Shown here: piece after piece, positions 16,309 to 25,775 of the stretch
Layout: each line of letters starts with the position of its first letter
How positions within the stretch are numbered: position 1 is the stretch's first letter
Assembly (NCBI RefSeq): GCF_002743375.1
Contig: NZ_PDZC01000003.1
Span: 248,001 to 312,000 of the forward strand
DNA: 64,000 bases
Source of the DNA: Sporosarcina sp. P34
GTDB taxonomy: Bacteria > Bacillota > Bacilli > Bacillales_A > Planococcaceae
Reading direction: 5' to 3'
Translations under genes and position numbers: made by a program
Notes under the pieces: generated by a model
The model's input: the letters and a program-made list of their open reading frames with translations, nothing else
What the model was told of the DNA's origin: nothing
Databases searched by the model: none

Positions 16309-17487
16309 ATGACAACAGGAATTAAAAACCCGGACAAACAAGTTCCGGCTATCAATAAAGATGAGCAAATCAAAGCATTAAAAATGGCGTTTGAAAATGG
16401 AGATTCTGCTGAAGTAGCCGCACGAATCGTAGAAAACTACGAAGCTAATCAACAGCATTATCAGGCAATGATGGATCAGACGATCGCAGAAGCCAAAAGA
16501 TCGCAAGAAGAAGGCTGGGACCAGGCTACACTTAATGCCCGTGGTGTTCGCACTCTTACGACTGCCGAAAAGAAGTTTTACAATGCGGCAATTGAAGTAG
16601 AATCATTTGACGGTGTAGCTGCACTCGTACCGCCTACGGTATTTGATCGCATCTTTGAAGATTTGGCAACGGAGCATCCTTTGCTATCTCGAATTAACAT
16701 GCAGACAACAGGGGCCGCAACAATGTGGGTTACTCGCAAAGAAGGAGCAACTACTGCTTACTGGGGCGATGTATGTGACGAGATTAAAGAAATGGTTGAC
16801 AACGGTTTTGAAACGGTTGACATGGGCATGCAAAAACTTTCCGGTTTCTTGGTTGTATGTAAAGCGATGTTTGAGTTGGGGCCTGAATGGTTGGATCGTT
16901 ACGTTCGTACATTACTAACTGAAATCATGGCAACTGAACTTGAAAAAGTGGCTGTCAACGGTGATGGTAACAAAAAGCCTATTGGTATGATGCGCGATTT
17001 AGATGGTGCAGTATCAGGTGGCATATATCCAGAAAAAACACCGGTAGCATTGCCTGATTTCAGCCCTGCATCAATCGGTGAATTAATCCTTGCACCGACA
17101 ACAAAAGGCGGTACACGGGATTACACAGGCATCACGCTAATTATTAATCCACTTGATTATGCATCTAAGTTTTTCGCGATTGGCGCAAAACAAAAAGATG
17201 ATGGATCATGGACGTTTAATAACTTTGCTGTCCCAGGATTAGAGATTATTCGTACTCCTGCTGTGCCAATCGGTAAAGTTGTTGCAGGTAAACCGGCAGA
17301 TTACTTTATGGGTGTCGGGTCACAAGCGAAACTAGAATCTACGGATGTGCTTCGCATGATTGAGGATCAACGCCTATACTTGGTCCGTCAATTAATTAAC
17401 GGCCGTCCACTCGACAATGAAGCATTTACAGTGTTTGACATTGCCAATATGTCACTTACTCCAGTTGAAGCTGTGCCAGTACCTTAA
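16309..17487 (+). CDS. Major capsid protein (HK97 fold)
   Basis: A 392-residue HK97-type capsid protein. The first 95 or so residues are charged and helical (the scaffolding delta domain removed by the protease); the shell domain follows with ALVPPTVFDRIFEDL, a P-domain helix around LSGFLVVCKAMFELGP, and the C-terminal VGSQAKLESTDVLRM part. AGGAGG lies 10 bases before the ATG. Expected to be the most abundant phage protein. Confidence 0.93.
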   Translation: MTTGIKNPDKQVPAINKDEQIKALKMAFENGDSAEVAARIVENYEANQQHYQAMMDQTIAEAKRSQEEGWDQATLNARGVRTLTTAEKKFYNAAIEVESFDGVAALVPPTVFDRIFEDLATEHPLLSRINMQTTGAATMWVTRKEGATTAYWGDVCDEIKEMVDNGFETVDMGMQKLSGFLVVCKAMFELGPEWLDRYVRTLLTEIMATELEKVAVNGDGNKKPIGMMRDLDGAVSGGIYPEKTPVALPDFSPASIGELILAPTTKGGTRDYTGITLIINPLDYASKFFAIGAKQKDDGSWTFNNFAVPGLEIIRTPAVPIGKVVAGKPADYFMGVGSQAKLESTDVLRMIEDQRLYLVRQLINGRPLDNEAFTVFDIANMSLTPVEAVPVP

Positions 17488-17502
17488 TAGGAGGGGATAA
17501 GC

Positions 17503-17688
17503 ATGTATAAAGTTTTAGAAACGTTTATCGAAAAAGATCACGAAAACCGTAAATACACAAAAGGTGAAGTCTACCCTGCCGAAGGTTTTAAAGTGACGAA
17601 GAAACGCGCTGCTGAATTGCAGGGGAATAAAAATAAGTACAAACGTCCGTTTTTAGGTGAGGAGATCAAAGCGAGCGATTCGAAATGA
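17503..17688 (+). CDS. Small head-region protein
   Basis: A 61-residue basic protein of the type seen right after HK97-like capsid genes (YKVLETFIEK...YTKGEVYPAEGF...KRAAELQ). Possibly a head decoration or completion factor; no firm role known. GGAGGGGA upstream of ATG; the stop overlaps the connector start (ATGA). Confidence 0.7.
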   Translation: MYKVLETFIEKDHENRKYTKGEVYPAEGFKVTKKRAAELQGNKNKYKRPFLGEEIKASDSK

Positions 17689-17993
17689 CCGCGGCATTGA
17701 TAGCTTTGAAAGACAAGCTGAAAATCACCTGGACAGACGATGACGATCAACTAACTAAATTATTGAACCGCTCCAAGTTGTACCTTGAAGGTATGACCGG
17801 GGCGGTTTTTGATTTAACTGTGGAAGATGACAAACTTGAGCTATTGCTTGAGCGTTGTCGATATGTTCGTAACAATGCGGGTGATGAGTTTGAAATTAAT
17901 TATGCACCTGAATTAAAGCGGTTGATTCTAATGACTGCCTTAAAAAAGAAGAAGGTGATGTCTGATGAAATCCATTCGCAAGACGTACAATGA
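17685..17993 (+). CDS. Head-tail connector (gp6-like)
   Basis: A 102-residue all-helical protein of the HK97 gp6/SPP1 gp15 adaptor type: LKDKLKITWTDDDDQLTKLL at the start and a LLLERCRYVRNNAGDEFE central helix. It should form the ring below the portal. It overlaps the next gene by 29 bases. Confidence 0.8.
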   Translation: MTAALIALKDKLKITWTDDDDQLTKLLNRSKLYLEGMTGAVFDLTVEDDKLELLLERCRYVRNNAGDEFEINYAPELKRLILMTALKKKKVMSDEIHSQDVQ

Positions 17994-18300
17994 TGGCTAT
18001 CTGCAATATGGCCAAACCGAAACAGGACGTTCTGAAACCGGAAAACGAATAGGAAACGTGTTTGTGGAAGAAGGCCGCCTGGCTTATAGTGAGCAGTCTT
18101 GTCGTGAGCAAGATTATCAAATGGCAGATGTTATGTCGCGCAGTCTGGACATGAAGGTTAAAACACCACTACCGCCTAATTATCGGTCGTTTAGTCGTAA
18201 ACGTGTAAAGGTATCCGGTGTGACGTTTGACGTTATCAAAGTAGATGCTGATCGTTCAAATGATGAGCTGTATCTGTACTTGCAGGAGGTGGGATCGTGA
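17965..18300 (+). CDS. Head closure / head-tail adaptor protein
   Basis: A 111-residue beta-rich protein in the position and size of the SPP1 gp16-like stopper that closes the filled head (YLQYGQTETGRSETGKRIG..., later KRVKVSGVTFDVIKVDADR). ATG has GGTGATG upstream within the previous gene; the stop overlaps the next GTG start. Confidence 0.7.
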   Translation: MKSIRKTYNDGYLQYGQTETGRSETGKRIGNVFVEEGRLAYSEQSCREQDYQMADVMSRSLDMKVKTPLPPNYRSFSRKRVKVSGVTFDVIKVDADRSNDELYLYLQEVGS

Positions 18301-18689
18301 GTAAGACACATGATTTTATGGATAAGCAACTGCATCTAATTTATCAGGGATTGACCACATTCGGTCTGCCGGTTTATGAAGATGAAATTGCACCAGATGA
18401 AGAAAAATCATTATTAGATGACTACCATTGCTTGGTGTACGAAACAGGTCCCATGTCCAAAAATCGAGACATGAAAACAGTCTCTCAAGTTTTGACGGTC
18501 TATTATTATTGTGAAAACCGTGATGACATAGATAAACGCACCATTGACATTGTGGACGCGTTGGACAACGTGCCACGATTAGAATTTATCAGAACCCAAA
18601 AACAACGTTTGCAAAAGAAAGACACGGATCAATTTGTGGACCGTGTTATTTTGACGTTTGCGAGGGTGATCCCATATGGCAAATGCTAA
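18297..18689 (+). CDS. Tail completion / minor head-tail protein
   Basis: A 130-residue protein between the stopper and the HK97-gp10 protein, the slot of the second head-tail joining or tail terminator component in this phage type. Sequence alone gives no clear motif. GTG start with GGAGGTGGG upstream. Confidence 0.6.
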   Translation: MSKTHDFMDKQLHLIYQGLTTFGLPVYEDEIAPDEEKSLLDDYHCLVYETGPMSKNRDMKTVSQVLTVYYYCENRDDIDKRTIDIVDALDNVPRLEFIRTQKQRLQKKDTDQFVDRVILTFARVIPYGKC

Positions 18690-19095
18690 ATTTGAAGTAG
18701 ATTACGAGGATATTAAATTACTTGAAAAACGATTATTGGAGATACCAGGTAAAGCTGAACAAGCAATGAATGGTGTCCTCCACACGAAAGGTATTGAATT
18801 AGTGACTAAACAAATCACGCATTTAATGCCTGTTTCTAATGTGCAGAAGAATCACGCGAAGTATTCCAAGTGGAGCCGTTCAGAAACTGAAAACTTGGGC
18901 TTTACCGTTGTCACCAAAGGTGGGGCGGCAAAGAATAAAGGTAGTTTTGGCTATCTGATTTTCCCTGATGAAGGGCGTGGGCGATCTAATCCAGATGAGC
19001 AAGACTTTACAGGTCGCGCAATGGATGCAACCGTTCCACAATTATTAAAGTTAATGAATAACAAAATTACAGACACAATACAGGAGGTTTTATAG
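18676..19095 (+). CDS. HK97 gp10-family tail-joining protein
   Basis: A 139-residue protein with the gp10 pattern: LLEIPGKAEQAMNGVLHTKG, ITHLMPVS, a GSFGYLIFPDEGRG region and a long C-terminal helix. This family sits at the head-tail interface. It overlaps its upstream gene by 14 bases, and its stop directly precedes the tail tube ATG. Confidence 0.8.
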   Translation: MANAKFEVDYEDIKLLEKRLLEIPGKAEQAMNGVLHTKGIELVTKQITHLMPVSNVQKNHAKYSKWSRSETENLGFTVVTKGGAAKNKGSFGYLIFPDEGRGRSNPDEQDFTGRAMDATVPQLLKLMNNKITDTIQEVL

Positions 19096-19680
19096 ATGGT
19101 AAATGTAATTACAGAATTTGATGCGGTGGCAATTAAGAATGCCAGCATCCAAGTTTATGAAAACAACGTAGCAAAAGAGGGTACACCGTTTGGTTGCGTA
19201 GGTTCAATTGAAGGTGAAACGGAATCAAAGGAAATCGTTAAAATTTGTGAAGGTATCGAAGTCAAGAAACGTACCATTCCGCAAAAAATGAATCTGACTG
19301 TTTCCGCACACATTCCCGTGCAGGTCGCTCGTGATATTTTTGGTCTGTCAAACGAGGACTTGAAAAAAGGAGTATACGCGTACGGCCCAACATCCAAAGG
19401 TAAGCGTTTTGTGTTCACGGCCGATGTTGTGGATGAGTTTGAAGATGAAGTGAAATTAATTGCGTTCCCGAACGTATCAAATAACTCTGGTTTCCAGATT
19501 TCTATCGAAAATGGACAGGATGAAGTAGCACTACTTGAAATGGAATTAACAGCACTTGTTGATTCAAACGATAAATTCTACTACGAAGCATTGACTGCTG
19601 AAGTCGAAGATGAAGCAATTAAGACAGATTGGCATACAGCCTTTACACCAGAACTAGTTAACGCTGTGCCAATCCCATAA
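19096..19680 (+). CDS. Major tail tube protein
   Basis: A 194-residue beta-rich protein by position and composition the siphovirus tail tube subunit (VNVITEFDAVAIKNASIQVY..., KGVYAYGPTSKGKRFVFTADV...). Rings of it stack around the tape measure. AGGAGG lies 8 bases before the ATG. An attenuator hairpin follows, fitting high expression relative to downstream genes. Confidence 0.82.
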   Translation: MVNVITEFDAVAIKNASIQVYENNVAKEGTPFGCVGSIEGETESKEIVKICEGIEVKKRTIPQKMNLTVSAHIPVQVARDIFGLSNEDLKKGVYAYGPTSKGKRFVFTADVVDEFEDEVKLIAFPNVSNNSGFQISIENGQDEVALLEMELTALVDSNDKFYYEALTAEVEDEAIKTDWHTAFTPELVNAVPIP

Positions 19681-19687
19681 GTAACGC

Positions 19688-19718
19688 ACCCTACTGGCAA
19701 CAGTGGGGTTATTTTTTT
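19688..19718 (+). terminator. Terminator/attenuator after tail tube gene
   Basis: Stem ACCCTACTG/CAGTGGGGT (one T-G pair) with GCAA loop, followed by TATTTTTTT. Probably a partial stop inside the late operon. Confidence 0.65.
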
Positions 19719-19753
19719 AGGTGAAAAAAACAAAATCGGGAGGAATGAAAAAG

Positions 19754-20230
19754 ATGGGTAAAAAAATTCATGTTTTGGAATTGAAAGAAGTAGAAGCTGT
19801 GGAAGTAGAAGGCGAATTTGAGCAACGCTATGTAAACGTCAAGAAATACCCTGTTTATTTAACGAATGCTGCTATGCGTCGCGGTCGAGATTTAGGATTA
19901 ATTGAAAATAGTTTGATCGCGGAGTTTGCGAAACTGGGAGCGTTTCAGGAGTTGCAAGGCATTGAATTAGCGGGTGGCGGAAACGACTTTGACAAGTTGG
20001 AAAAACTATCTGAAATTGATGATGGTCCGATGATTAATGTAATCTATCTGGCATTTATCGGGGCAAACAAAAGTGTGAAGATGGATTTTGAAGAATTTAT
20101 GGAACTGTATCATTTGGACTTTACCGAAACACTCACTCTATATGTATCTTTGATTTCCGAATCATTTTCCAATGATAACAACTTTGCAGCCGGATTAATT
20201 GGTTCAACCAAACAAGATAAAAAAAAGTAA
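19754..20230 (+). CDS. Tail assembly chaperone (gpG-like)
   Basis: A 158-residue acidic protein, the unshifted product of a tail assembly chaperone pair. It should coat the tape measure during tail building. GGAGG lies 10 bases before ATG 19754 and only 1 base before ATG 19745. It ends in KKK at an A-run where ribosomes can slip back one base to add the extension described in the next entry. Confidence 0.8.
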   Translation: MGKKIHVLELKEVEAVEVEGEFEQRYVNVKKYPVYLTNAAMRRGRDLGLIENSLIAEFAKLGAFQELQGIELAGGGNDFDKLEKLSEIDDGPMINVIYLAFIGANKSVKMDFEEFMELYHLDFTETLTLYVSLISESFSNDNNFAAGLIGSTKQDKKK

Positions 20231-20394
20231 AACCACCCACTCTCAAATATGAAAGTGTGGAGGACCTATATACAGTCTATTGCCTTGTTGCTGGTATAAG
20301 CGATGAGGTTTTTTGGCATTTTCCGATAGGTGACGTGGAGCGGATCTACCAAAACAAACTCGCCTATGATGGCTGGTCCAACAATCCTAAATAA
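20221..20394 (+). CDS. Programmed -1 frameshift site and gpGT-type extension
   Basis: Bases 20221-20227 are A AAA AAG in the correct zero frame, a strong -1 slippery heptamer, right before the TAA of the chaperone gene. Slipping leads into a frame open to TAA at 20392-20394 that adds about 55 residues (VKPPTLKYESVEDLYTVYCL...). The extension includes FWHFPIGDVERIYQNKLAYD, similar to gpT-type extensions in other phages. It has no start of its own. A weak CCAC/GTGG hairpin can be drawn downstream. This gives the long chaperone form that bridges tape measure and tail tube. Confidence 0.8.
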   Translation, partial: KKVKPPTLKYESVEDLYTVYCLVAGISDEVFWHFPIGDVERIYQNKLAYDGWSNNPK

Positions 20395-20415
20395 CAAAGA
20401 AAGGTAGGTGAGGAC

Positions 20416-23400
20416 ATGGCGAAAGATAACAACGAAATCAAAGTAACCTTTAAAGCTTTTAATCAAGAATTTAACAAAGCGATGAAGGACATGAACCAAG
20501 AATCTGCAAAGTTGCGACAAGAGATGAAATTGCAATCAGAGCAAATGAAAAATAGTGCGTCTGAATCTGACAAGCTATCTGCCGTTATGCAAGGACTTGA
20601 GCAACGTTATGATTTGGCAAAAGAAAAAACTGCCGCTACTGCTGCCGCGCTTGAAAAGGTGAAATCACAATGGGGCGAAAACTCCACTGAAGCTCAAAAA
20701 TTTGAACGACAGTTGCGTAGTAATCAGATTGCCGAACAACAAATTGCGAATGATATTACTCGTACCACCGAATTACTGGAAAAAGCAAAAACCGCTGAAG
20801 CTGAACGTGCGGCCGCTACTTCTGATGCCGCTGTAAAGCTTGGGGAATTGCAAGCCAGTGAAGAAAAACTCGCTCAATCAAGCGAGAAATTGACCGCTGA
20901 ATATGAATTGCAAAAAGCGCAATTAGGTGATAATGCAACGGAATCACAAAAGCTATCCGCGCAGATGGATAACTTAAATCAGGCTCATGACATTGCTGGT
21001 CAAAAAGTTGCGAACTATGAACAACAATTAGAACAGGCGAAACAACAATACGGTGCAAGCTCCACCGAAGTTCAGGTATATGAAAATAAATTACTTGAAG
21101 CGCGAACAGCTGAACAACAGCTTGCCAATGAAATCAAGACCACGAATACAGCGCTTGAACAGCAAAATGATAAGCTTGCACAAACTGCTCAAAAACTCGA
21201 AGAAGCCGGCAAGAAAATGACGGAAATCGGAAAAGATATGACGATGAAAGTCACGGCTCCAATTGTAGCAGCTGGTACTGCTGCCGTTTTGATCGGGGCA
21301 AACTTTGAAGCTAGTATGAGTCAAGTTGCCGCTGTTTCGGGTGCGACAGGTAAGGATTTGCAAGACTTGGAAGACAAGGCACGTGAGATGGGTGCCACGA
21401 CAAACAAGAGCGCAAAAGATTCTGCTGATGCGCTTGGGTACATGGCGTTGGCGGGTTGGGATAACAAGCAGATGATGGAAGGCTTGGAGCCTATCCTAAA
21501 ATTATCATCTGCCGGTAATATCGACTTGGCACGTACATCTGATTTGGTCACGGACTCAATGTCTGCCATGCAGATGGAAGTAGATGAATTGCCAGGCTTT
21601 CTTGATAAGGTAGCACAGGCATCTGCCAACTCAAATACAGAAGTCGATCAATTAATGGAAGCCTTTCTGGTTGCTGGTGGTAACATGTCATCCTTTAATG
21701 TGCCTCTTGAAGAATCCACAGCGTTATTAGGAATTCTTGCAGATAAAGGTTTTAAAGGCGCAGAAGCCGGTACAGCGATGAATGCGATCTTTACCAATCT
21801 GACAAGTGGATTAGGTAATTCCGCAAAGGCAATGGATGAGATCGGCGTATCTGCATTTGATGCGAGTGGTAATTTTATTGGTTTGGAAAATGTATTACTA
21901 CAAGTTAAAGAAAAAACCGAAGGCATGACCGATGAGCAACGCGCTCACTATATATCCATGATTGCCGGTAAAGAACATTTGAAGAGTTTCCAAGGTTTAA
22001 TGAATGGGCTTGGCGAAGATTACGACTCTTTGAAAGGTAAAATTGAAGATTCTACTGGCGCGCTTGAAAAGATGTACGACATCATGACAGATAACCTAAA
22101 AGGTCGTTGGGATGAATTTACATCGGCACTCGAAGAAGCGGCTATATCTATCTTTGAAGCTTTACAACCCGCGCTCGAAGTATTGCTAGGAAGTCTACAA
22201 ATATTAGTAGATGTATTTAATTTTTTACCAGGTCCAATACAAGCCGTCTTGGTTGTGATTGCGGGGTTGGCTGCCGCTGTTGGTCCGGTGTTACTGCTAT
22301 TCGGGATGTTAGCGGGTTCTGCAAATTCTGTTCTTGCGGTTATGACAAAGGTACCCGCTATATTATCCCTGGCATCCAAAGCATTTACAGTAATTCAACT
22401 AGCCATTGCAGGTATTAATTTACCTATCACTTTATTAATTGTGGCAGTTGCCGGAGTAGCGTATTTAATCGTTAAATATTGGGACCAGATCAAAGAGGTC
22501 ACAGTCGCAGTATTTACTGCAATAGGCGAGTTTTTATCCGAGTGGGGGCTATCCTTACTCATCATCTTGTCTGGTCCTATTGGTTGGGTAATTGCGTATA
22601 TTGTGGACAACTGGGAATTAGTCAAAGAGCAGACGATGATTATATTTAATGCAATCATGGATTTTCTTTCCGAGTGGGGCTTGACATTACTTGTCATTTT
22701 ATCCGGTCCTATGGGTTGGGCGGTTGCGTTTATTGTTTCTCATTGGGACGAGATACGCGCATTTACTTCTGAAATATTCACATCTATTGGTCAGTTTTTA
22801 GAAGAGATTTGGAATAAGATCGGTGCATTTTTATCAGGAATCGTAACAGCGATAGTGTCTGCTGTCGTGCATTGGTGGGAAAATTTGAGTGATGAAACCC
22901 GCGCGAAGTTCACATGGATTGCGGAATTAATCGTGAAAATTTGGTCTGCTATTTCCACCTTCTTTTCTAACATTGTAAGTTCTATTGCCGGCACTGTTCG
23001 TAAAAAGTTTGGAGAAATGGCTGATTCTATCAATGAAAAAATGCATGATGCCTGGCAGTTTATTGTGGATGTCTGGCAAAAGATTAAAGATTTCTTTATG
23101 GGCATTTCTTTATTCCGTGAAGGTGTCGAATTAATCCAAAGCTTTATTGACGGTCTATTATCTATGTTTAGAACGGTCATGGCAGCAGCACAGAAACTTG
23201 TGGATGCCATCCCTGATACTATCAAAAAAGTATTAGGTATCGGAGAAACAAAAGCAATCGGTGCAGGGTTTGGCGAAGATATGGCAAGCGGTATCAAGTC
23301 CAGTGAAAAGAATGTCAAGAAAGCATCTAAAGATGTTGTGAAATCTGGTAGTAAAGCGGCAAGCGATGAGGTCAAAAAGAGTAAAAAAGAATCTGATAAG

Positions 23401-25386
23401 CAAGCTAAAAAAGATGCGGCTGATTCGAAAAAGAAAGCTACTGCCGCCGCTAAAGCTGAACGTGATGCGGTTACAAAAGCACTCAATGAAGTCAATAGCC
23501 AGATATCGGGTAAACGCGCAGCTGGCACGTCATCCGCGGCTGATGAAGCGGCAATTTGGAAGGATAGCATTGGCAACTTTAAAGCAGGCAGTAAAGAGCG
23601 GATCAAGGCGGAAAACGAATATGCCAAGTCACGCGATAAAGCAGAAAAAGAACGTCTAGCCCAGCAAAAGAAACAAGCGGCTGAACGTAAGAAATTACAA
23701 GCGGAATCTGCTAAAAGTGAAAGTAAAGCTGTTTCTGATTCCATGACAAAAGTAAATGCGGAAATTGCTAAACGTCGTGCGAATGGCGGACTATCCGCGA
23801 AAGAAGAAGCGGCTATCTGGAAAGCGAATATCAGCCAGTTTAAAGCGGGATCAAAAGAGCGTATCAGAGCAGAAAATAGTTATGCTGCCGCTTTGAAGAA
23901 GTCGCAAAACGAAACCGCATCCCAACAAAAGAAAACGGAAAAAGAAAAGGTTGCCGCACAGAAAAAGGCTGACCGCGATGCATTGGCCGCTAAAAAGAAA
24001 AAAGAATCTGATGCCAAGAAACAAGCACAAGCGTCCGCAAAAGCAGAGCGTGATGCACAGGTTAATGCTATGCAAAAGGTTAATGCGGAGATTGCAGAGA
24101 AACGTGCGAATGGTGGACTATCAGCCGCAGAAGAAGCAGCCATTTGGAAAAAGGCAATTAATCAATTTAAAGAAGGTAGTAAGGAACGTATTAAAGCACA
24201 AAATGAATACGCTGCTGCCCTTAAAAAAGCCGACAAAGAATTGGAAGAAGCGTCCAAGAATCGGTTTGATGCCATCAAACAAAATGCGGAAGACTTAAAG
24301 TCATTGGATCAATTGTCATTAAAAGATGAAGCTGAGTATTGGAAGAAAGCTATTGGTCAGTTTAAAAAAGGTACAAAAGAGCGCATATCTGCCCAAAAGG
24401 AATACCAACGTACACTTAAACAAATTAATGACAATGTAGTCAGCACCAACAAAAAGTATGCCGATCAGATGAAGGCTATAAATGACAAGTTGGTTGCAGA
24501 TGTAAAAGATGCAAATGACAAGTACAACAACGAATTTAAAAGCCGTCGTGAGTCGTACATGAATTTTGCCGGTTTGTTTGATGAGTTCGAAGTTAATATG
24601 GAACGATCAGGAGAAGATCTACTCAACAATCTGAATAATCAAGTTGATGGATTTAAGCAATGGCAAAAAGAGATGGAAAAGCTTGAATATAAAGGTGTGG
24701 ATGACACACTCATTGAAGAGTTACGTCAGATGGGGCCGAAAGCATTGCCTGAATTATTGGCACTCAATGAGTTGACAGGTTCCGAGTTAAATAAATACTC
24801 CAATTTATTTAAGGAAAAAGCGGAACTAGCCACAAAACAAGCGACGGACGAATTGGCCGGAATGAAAGATGCTACAAAGGAAAGCGTCCAGGCAATGACA
24901 GACACGGCAAATAAAGAGTTAGCCGGGTTAGAATCTGCTTGGGTAGCAGAATTAAAGAAAGTCACATCTGCCGCTGAAGACGAGTTACAAGGCATGCAAC
25001 AAATCGGACGAGATGCAGGTAATAGTTTACTAGCTGGATTAGTTGAAATGGAGTCGGCACTTGTCTCACAGGCCGCACAAATCGCACGTAATGTTAACGA
25101 TGCATTGCGCGATACGTTAGGGCTTGTAGATATAAATGGCGCACTAGCAACAGCAGGTAGTCAGATTAAAGCCATGTCTTCCACACGACAATCTTTAGCT
25201 GTGCCGGAAAGTAATGCTGCTGTTATGTCGCGTATGCAGTCACAGGCACCGGCTGTTTATCAAGGTGATACTATCACCAATCAATACGATGTAGTTGCAA
25301 CAATCCGCGAAGAAGCAGATATTAAAAAAGTATCGCAAGAATTGTATGTGTTACAACAACGAGGGCAAAGGGGGCGTGGTCGATAA
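20416..25386 (+). CDS. Tail tape measure protein
   Basis: A 1656-residue tape measure, whose length sets tail length. Order: long coiled coil (to about 280), TP901-type core (NFEASMSQVAAVSGATGKDL, then LMEAFLVAGGNMSSF), hydrophobic segments (about 600-780) that may cross the host membrane at injection and include an internal duplication (SEWGLSLLIILSGPIGW / SEWGLTLLVILSGPMGW), then Lys/Ala-rich coiled coil with four repeats of about 80-110 residues carrying EEAAIWK..I.QFK.GSKERI. It ends in LYVLQQRGQRGRGR. GGTAGGTGAGG precedes the ATG; the stop overlaps the next ATG. Confidence 0.95.
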   Translation: MAKDNNEIKVTFKAFNQEFNKAMKDMNQESAKLRQEMKLQSEQMKNSASESDKLSAVMQGLEQRYDLAKEKTAATAAALEKVKSQWGENSTEAQKFERQLRSNQIAEQQIANDITRTTELLEKAKTAEAERAAATSDAAVKLGELQASEEKLAQSSEKLTAEYELQKAQLGDNATESQKLSAQMDNLNQAHDIAGQKVANYEQQLEQAKQQYGASSTEVQVYENKLLEARTAEQQLANEIKTTNTALEQQNDKLAQTAQKLEEAGKKMTEIGKDMTMKVTAPIVAAGTAAVLIGANFEASMSQVAAVSGATGKDLQDLEDKAREMGATTNKSAKDSADALGYMALAGWDNKQMMEGLEPILKLSSAGNIDLARTSDLVTDSMSAMQMEVDELPGFLDKVAQASANSNTEVDQLMEAFLVAGGNMSSFNVPLEESTALLGILADKGFKGAEAGTAMNAIFTNLTSGLGNSAKAMDEIGVSAFDASGNFIGLENVLLQVKEKTEGMTDEQRAHYISMIAGKEHLKSFQGLMNGLGEDYDSLKGKIEDSTGALEKMYDIMTDNLKGRWDEFTSALEEAAISIFEALQPALEVLLGSLQILVDVFNFLPGPIQAVLVVIAGLAAAVGPVLLLFGMLAGSANSVLAVMTKVPAILSLASKAFTVIQLAIAGINLPITLLIVAVAGVAYLIVKYWDQIKEVTVAVFTAIGEFLSEWGLSLLIILSGPIGWVIAYIVDNWELVKEQTMIIFNAIMDFLSEWGLTLLVILSGPMGWAVAFIVSHWDEIRAFTSEIFTSIGQFLEEIWNKIGAFLSGIVTAIVSAVVHWWENLSDETRAKFTWIAELIVKIWSAISTFFSNIVSSIAGTVRKKFGEMADSINEKMHDAWQFIVDVWQKIKDFFMGISLFREGVELIQSFIDGLLSMFRTVMAAAQKLVDAIPDTIKKVLGIGETKAIGAGFGEDMASGIKSSEKNVKKASKDVVKSGSKAASDEVKKSKKESDKQAKKDAADSKKKATAAAKAERDAVTKALNEVNSQISGKRAAGTSSAADEAAIWKDSIGNFKAGSKERIKAENEYAKSRDKAEKERLAQQKKQAAERKKLQAESAKSESKAVSDSMTKVNAEIAKRRANGGLSAKEEAAIWKANISQFKAGSKERIRAENSYAAALKKSQNETASQQKKTEKEKVAAQKKADRDALAAKKKKESDAKKQAQASAKAERDAQVNAMQKVNAEIAEKRANGGLSAAEEAAIWKKAINQFKEGSKERIKAQNEYAAALKKADKELEEASKNRFDAIKQNAEDLKSLDQLSLKDEAEYWKKAIGQFKKGTKERISAQKEYQRTLKQINDNVVSTNKKYADQMKAINDKLVADVKDANDKYNNEFKSRRESYMNFAGLFDEFEVNMERSGEDLLNNLNNQVDGFKQWQKEMEKLEYKGVDDTLIEELRQMGPKALPELLALNELTGSELNKYSNLFKEKAELATKQATDELAGMKDATKESVQAMTDTANKELAGLESAWVAELKKVTSAAEDELQGMQQIGRDAGNSLLAGLVEMESALVSQAAQIARNVNDALRDTLGLVDINGALATAGSQIKAMSSTRQSLAVPESNAAVMSRMQSQAPAVYQGDTITNQYDVVATIREEADIKKVSQELYVLQQRGQRGRGR

Positions 25387-25775
25387 TGGGCGTATCATTT
25401 AACGGCTTACGCTGTGAGACAGTCGGCTTGGATGTCTTGGACATTCGTCGGCCTATCATGGCAGAAACCAAAGATACCTATATTGATATACCGCACAAGC
25501 CAGGTAGTATTTTAATCCCGGATAGTACGGCAACTGATATTCTAATAGAAGTTGATTTTGAATTGGATGCGCCACGTGGTGTGTCCTTTTTTAATGCATG
25601 TCGTGCGGTTGGGGCATGGTTGGCCACGAAGAGTAGAGCGCCATTAATTTTTGATGATGATCCTAATTATACCTATTCCGCAAAAGTAGATGGGGGCGTA
25701 GACTCAATGGAACGTATAGCACGATACGGTACATTTACCGTGACATTTAGGGCGTTACCTTATGAGGTGATATAG
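25386..25775 (+). CDS. Distal tail protein (Dit-like)
   Basis: A 129-residue protein in the Dit slot between tape measure and tail endopeptidase. The start VSFNGLRCETVGLDVLDI... and the later beta strands fit the N-terminal ring domain of siphovirus distal tail proteins; the C-terminal galectin-like domain of long Dits is missing, so this is a short form. Its ATG overlaps the tape measure stop. Confidence 0.7.
   Translation: MGVSFNGLRCETVGLDVLDIRRPIMAETKDTYIDIPHKPGSILIPDSTATDILIEVDFELDAPRGVSFFNACRAVGAWLATKSRAPLIFDDDPNYTYSAKVDGGVDSMERIARYGTFTVTFRALPYEVI

Noticed and set aside
22791..23744. 317-residue open frame on the minus strand
   Set aside because: It is the complement of the Lys/Ala/Ser-rich tape measure region; composition is low-complexity and no ribosome site or neighbours support it.
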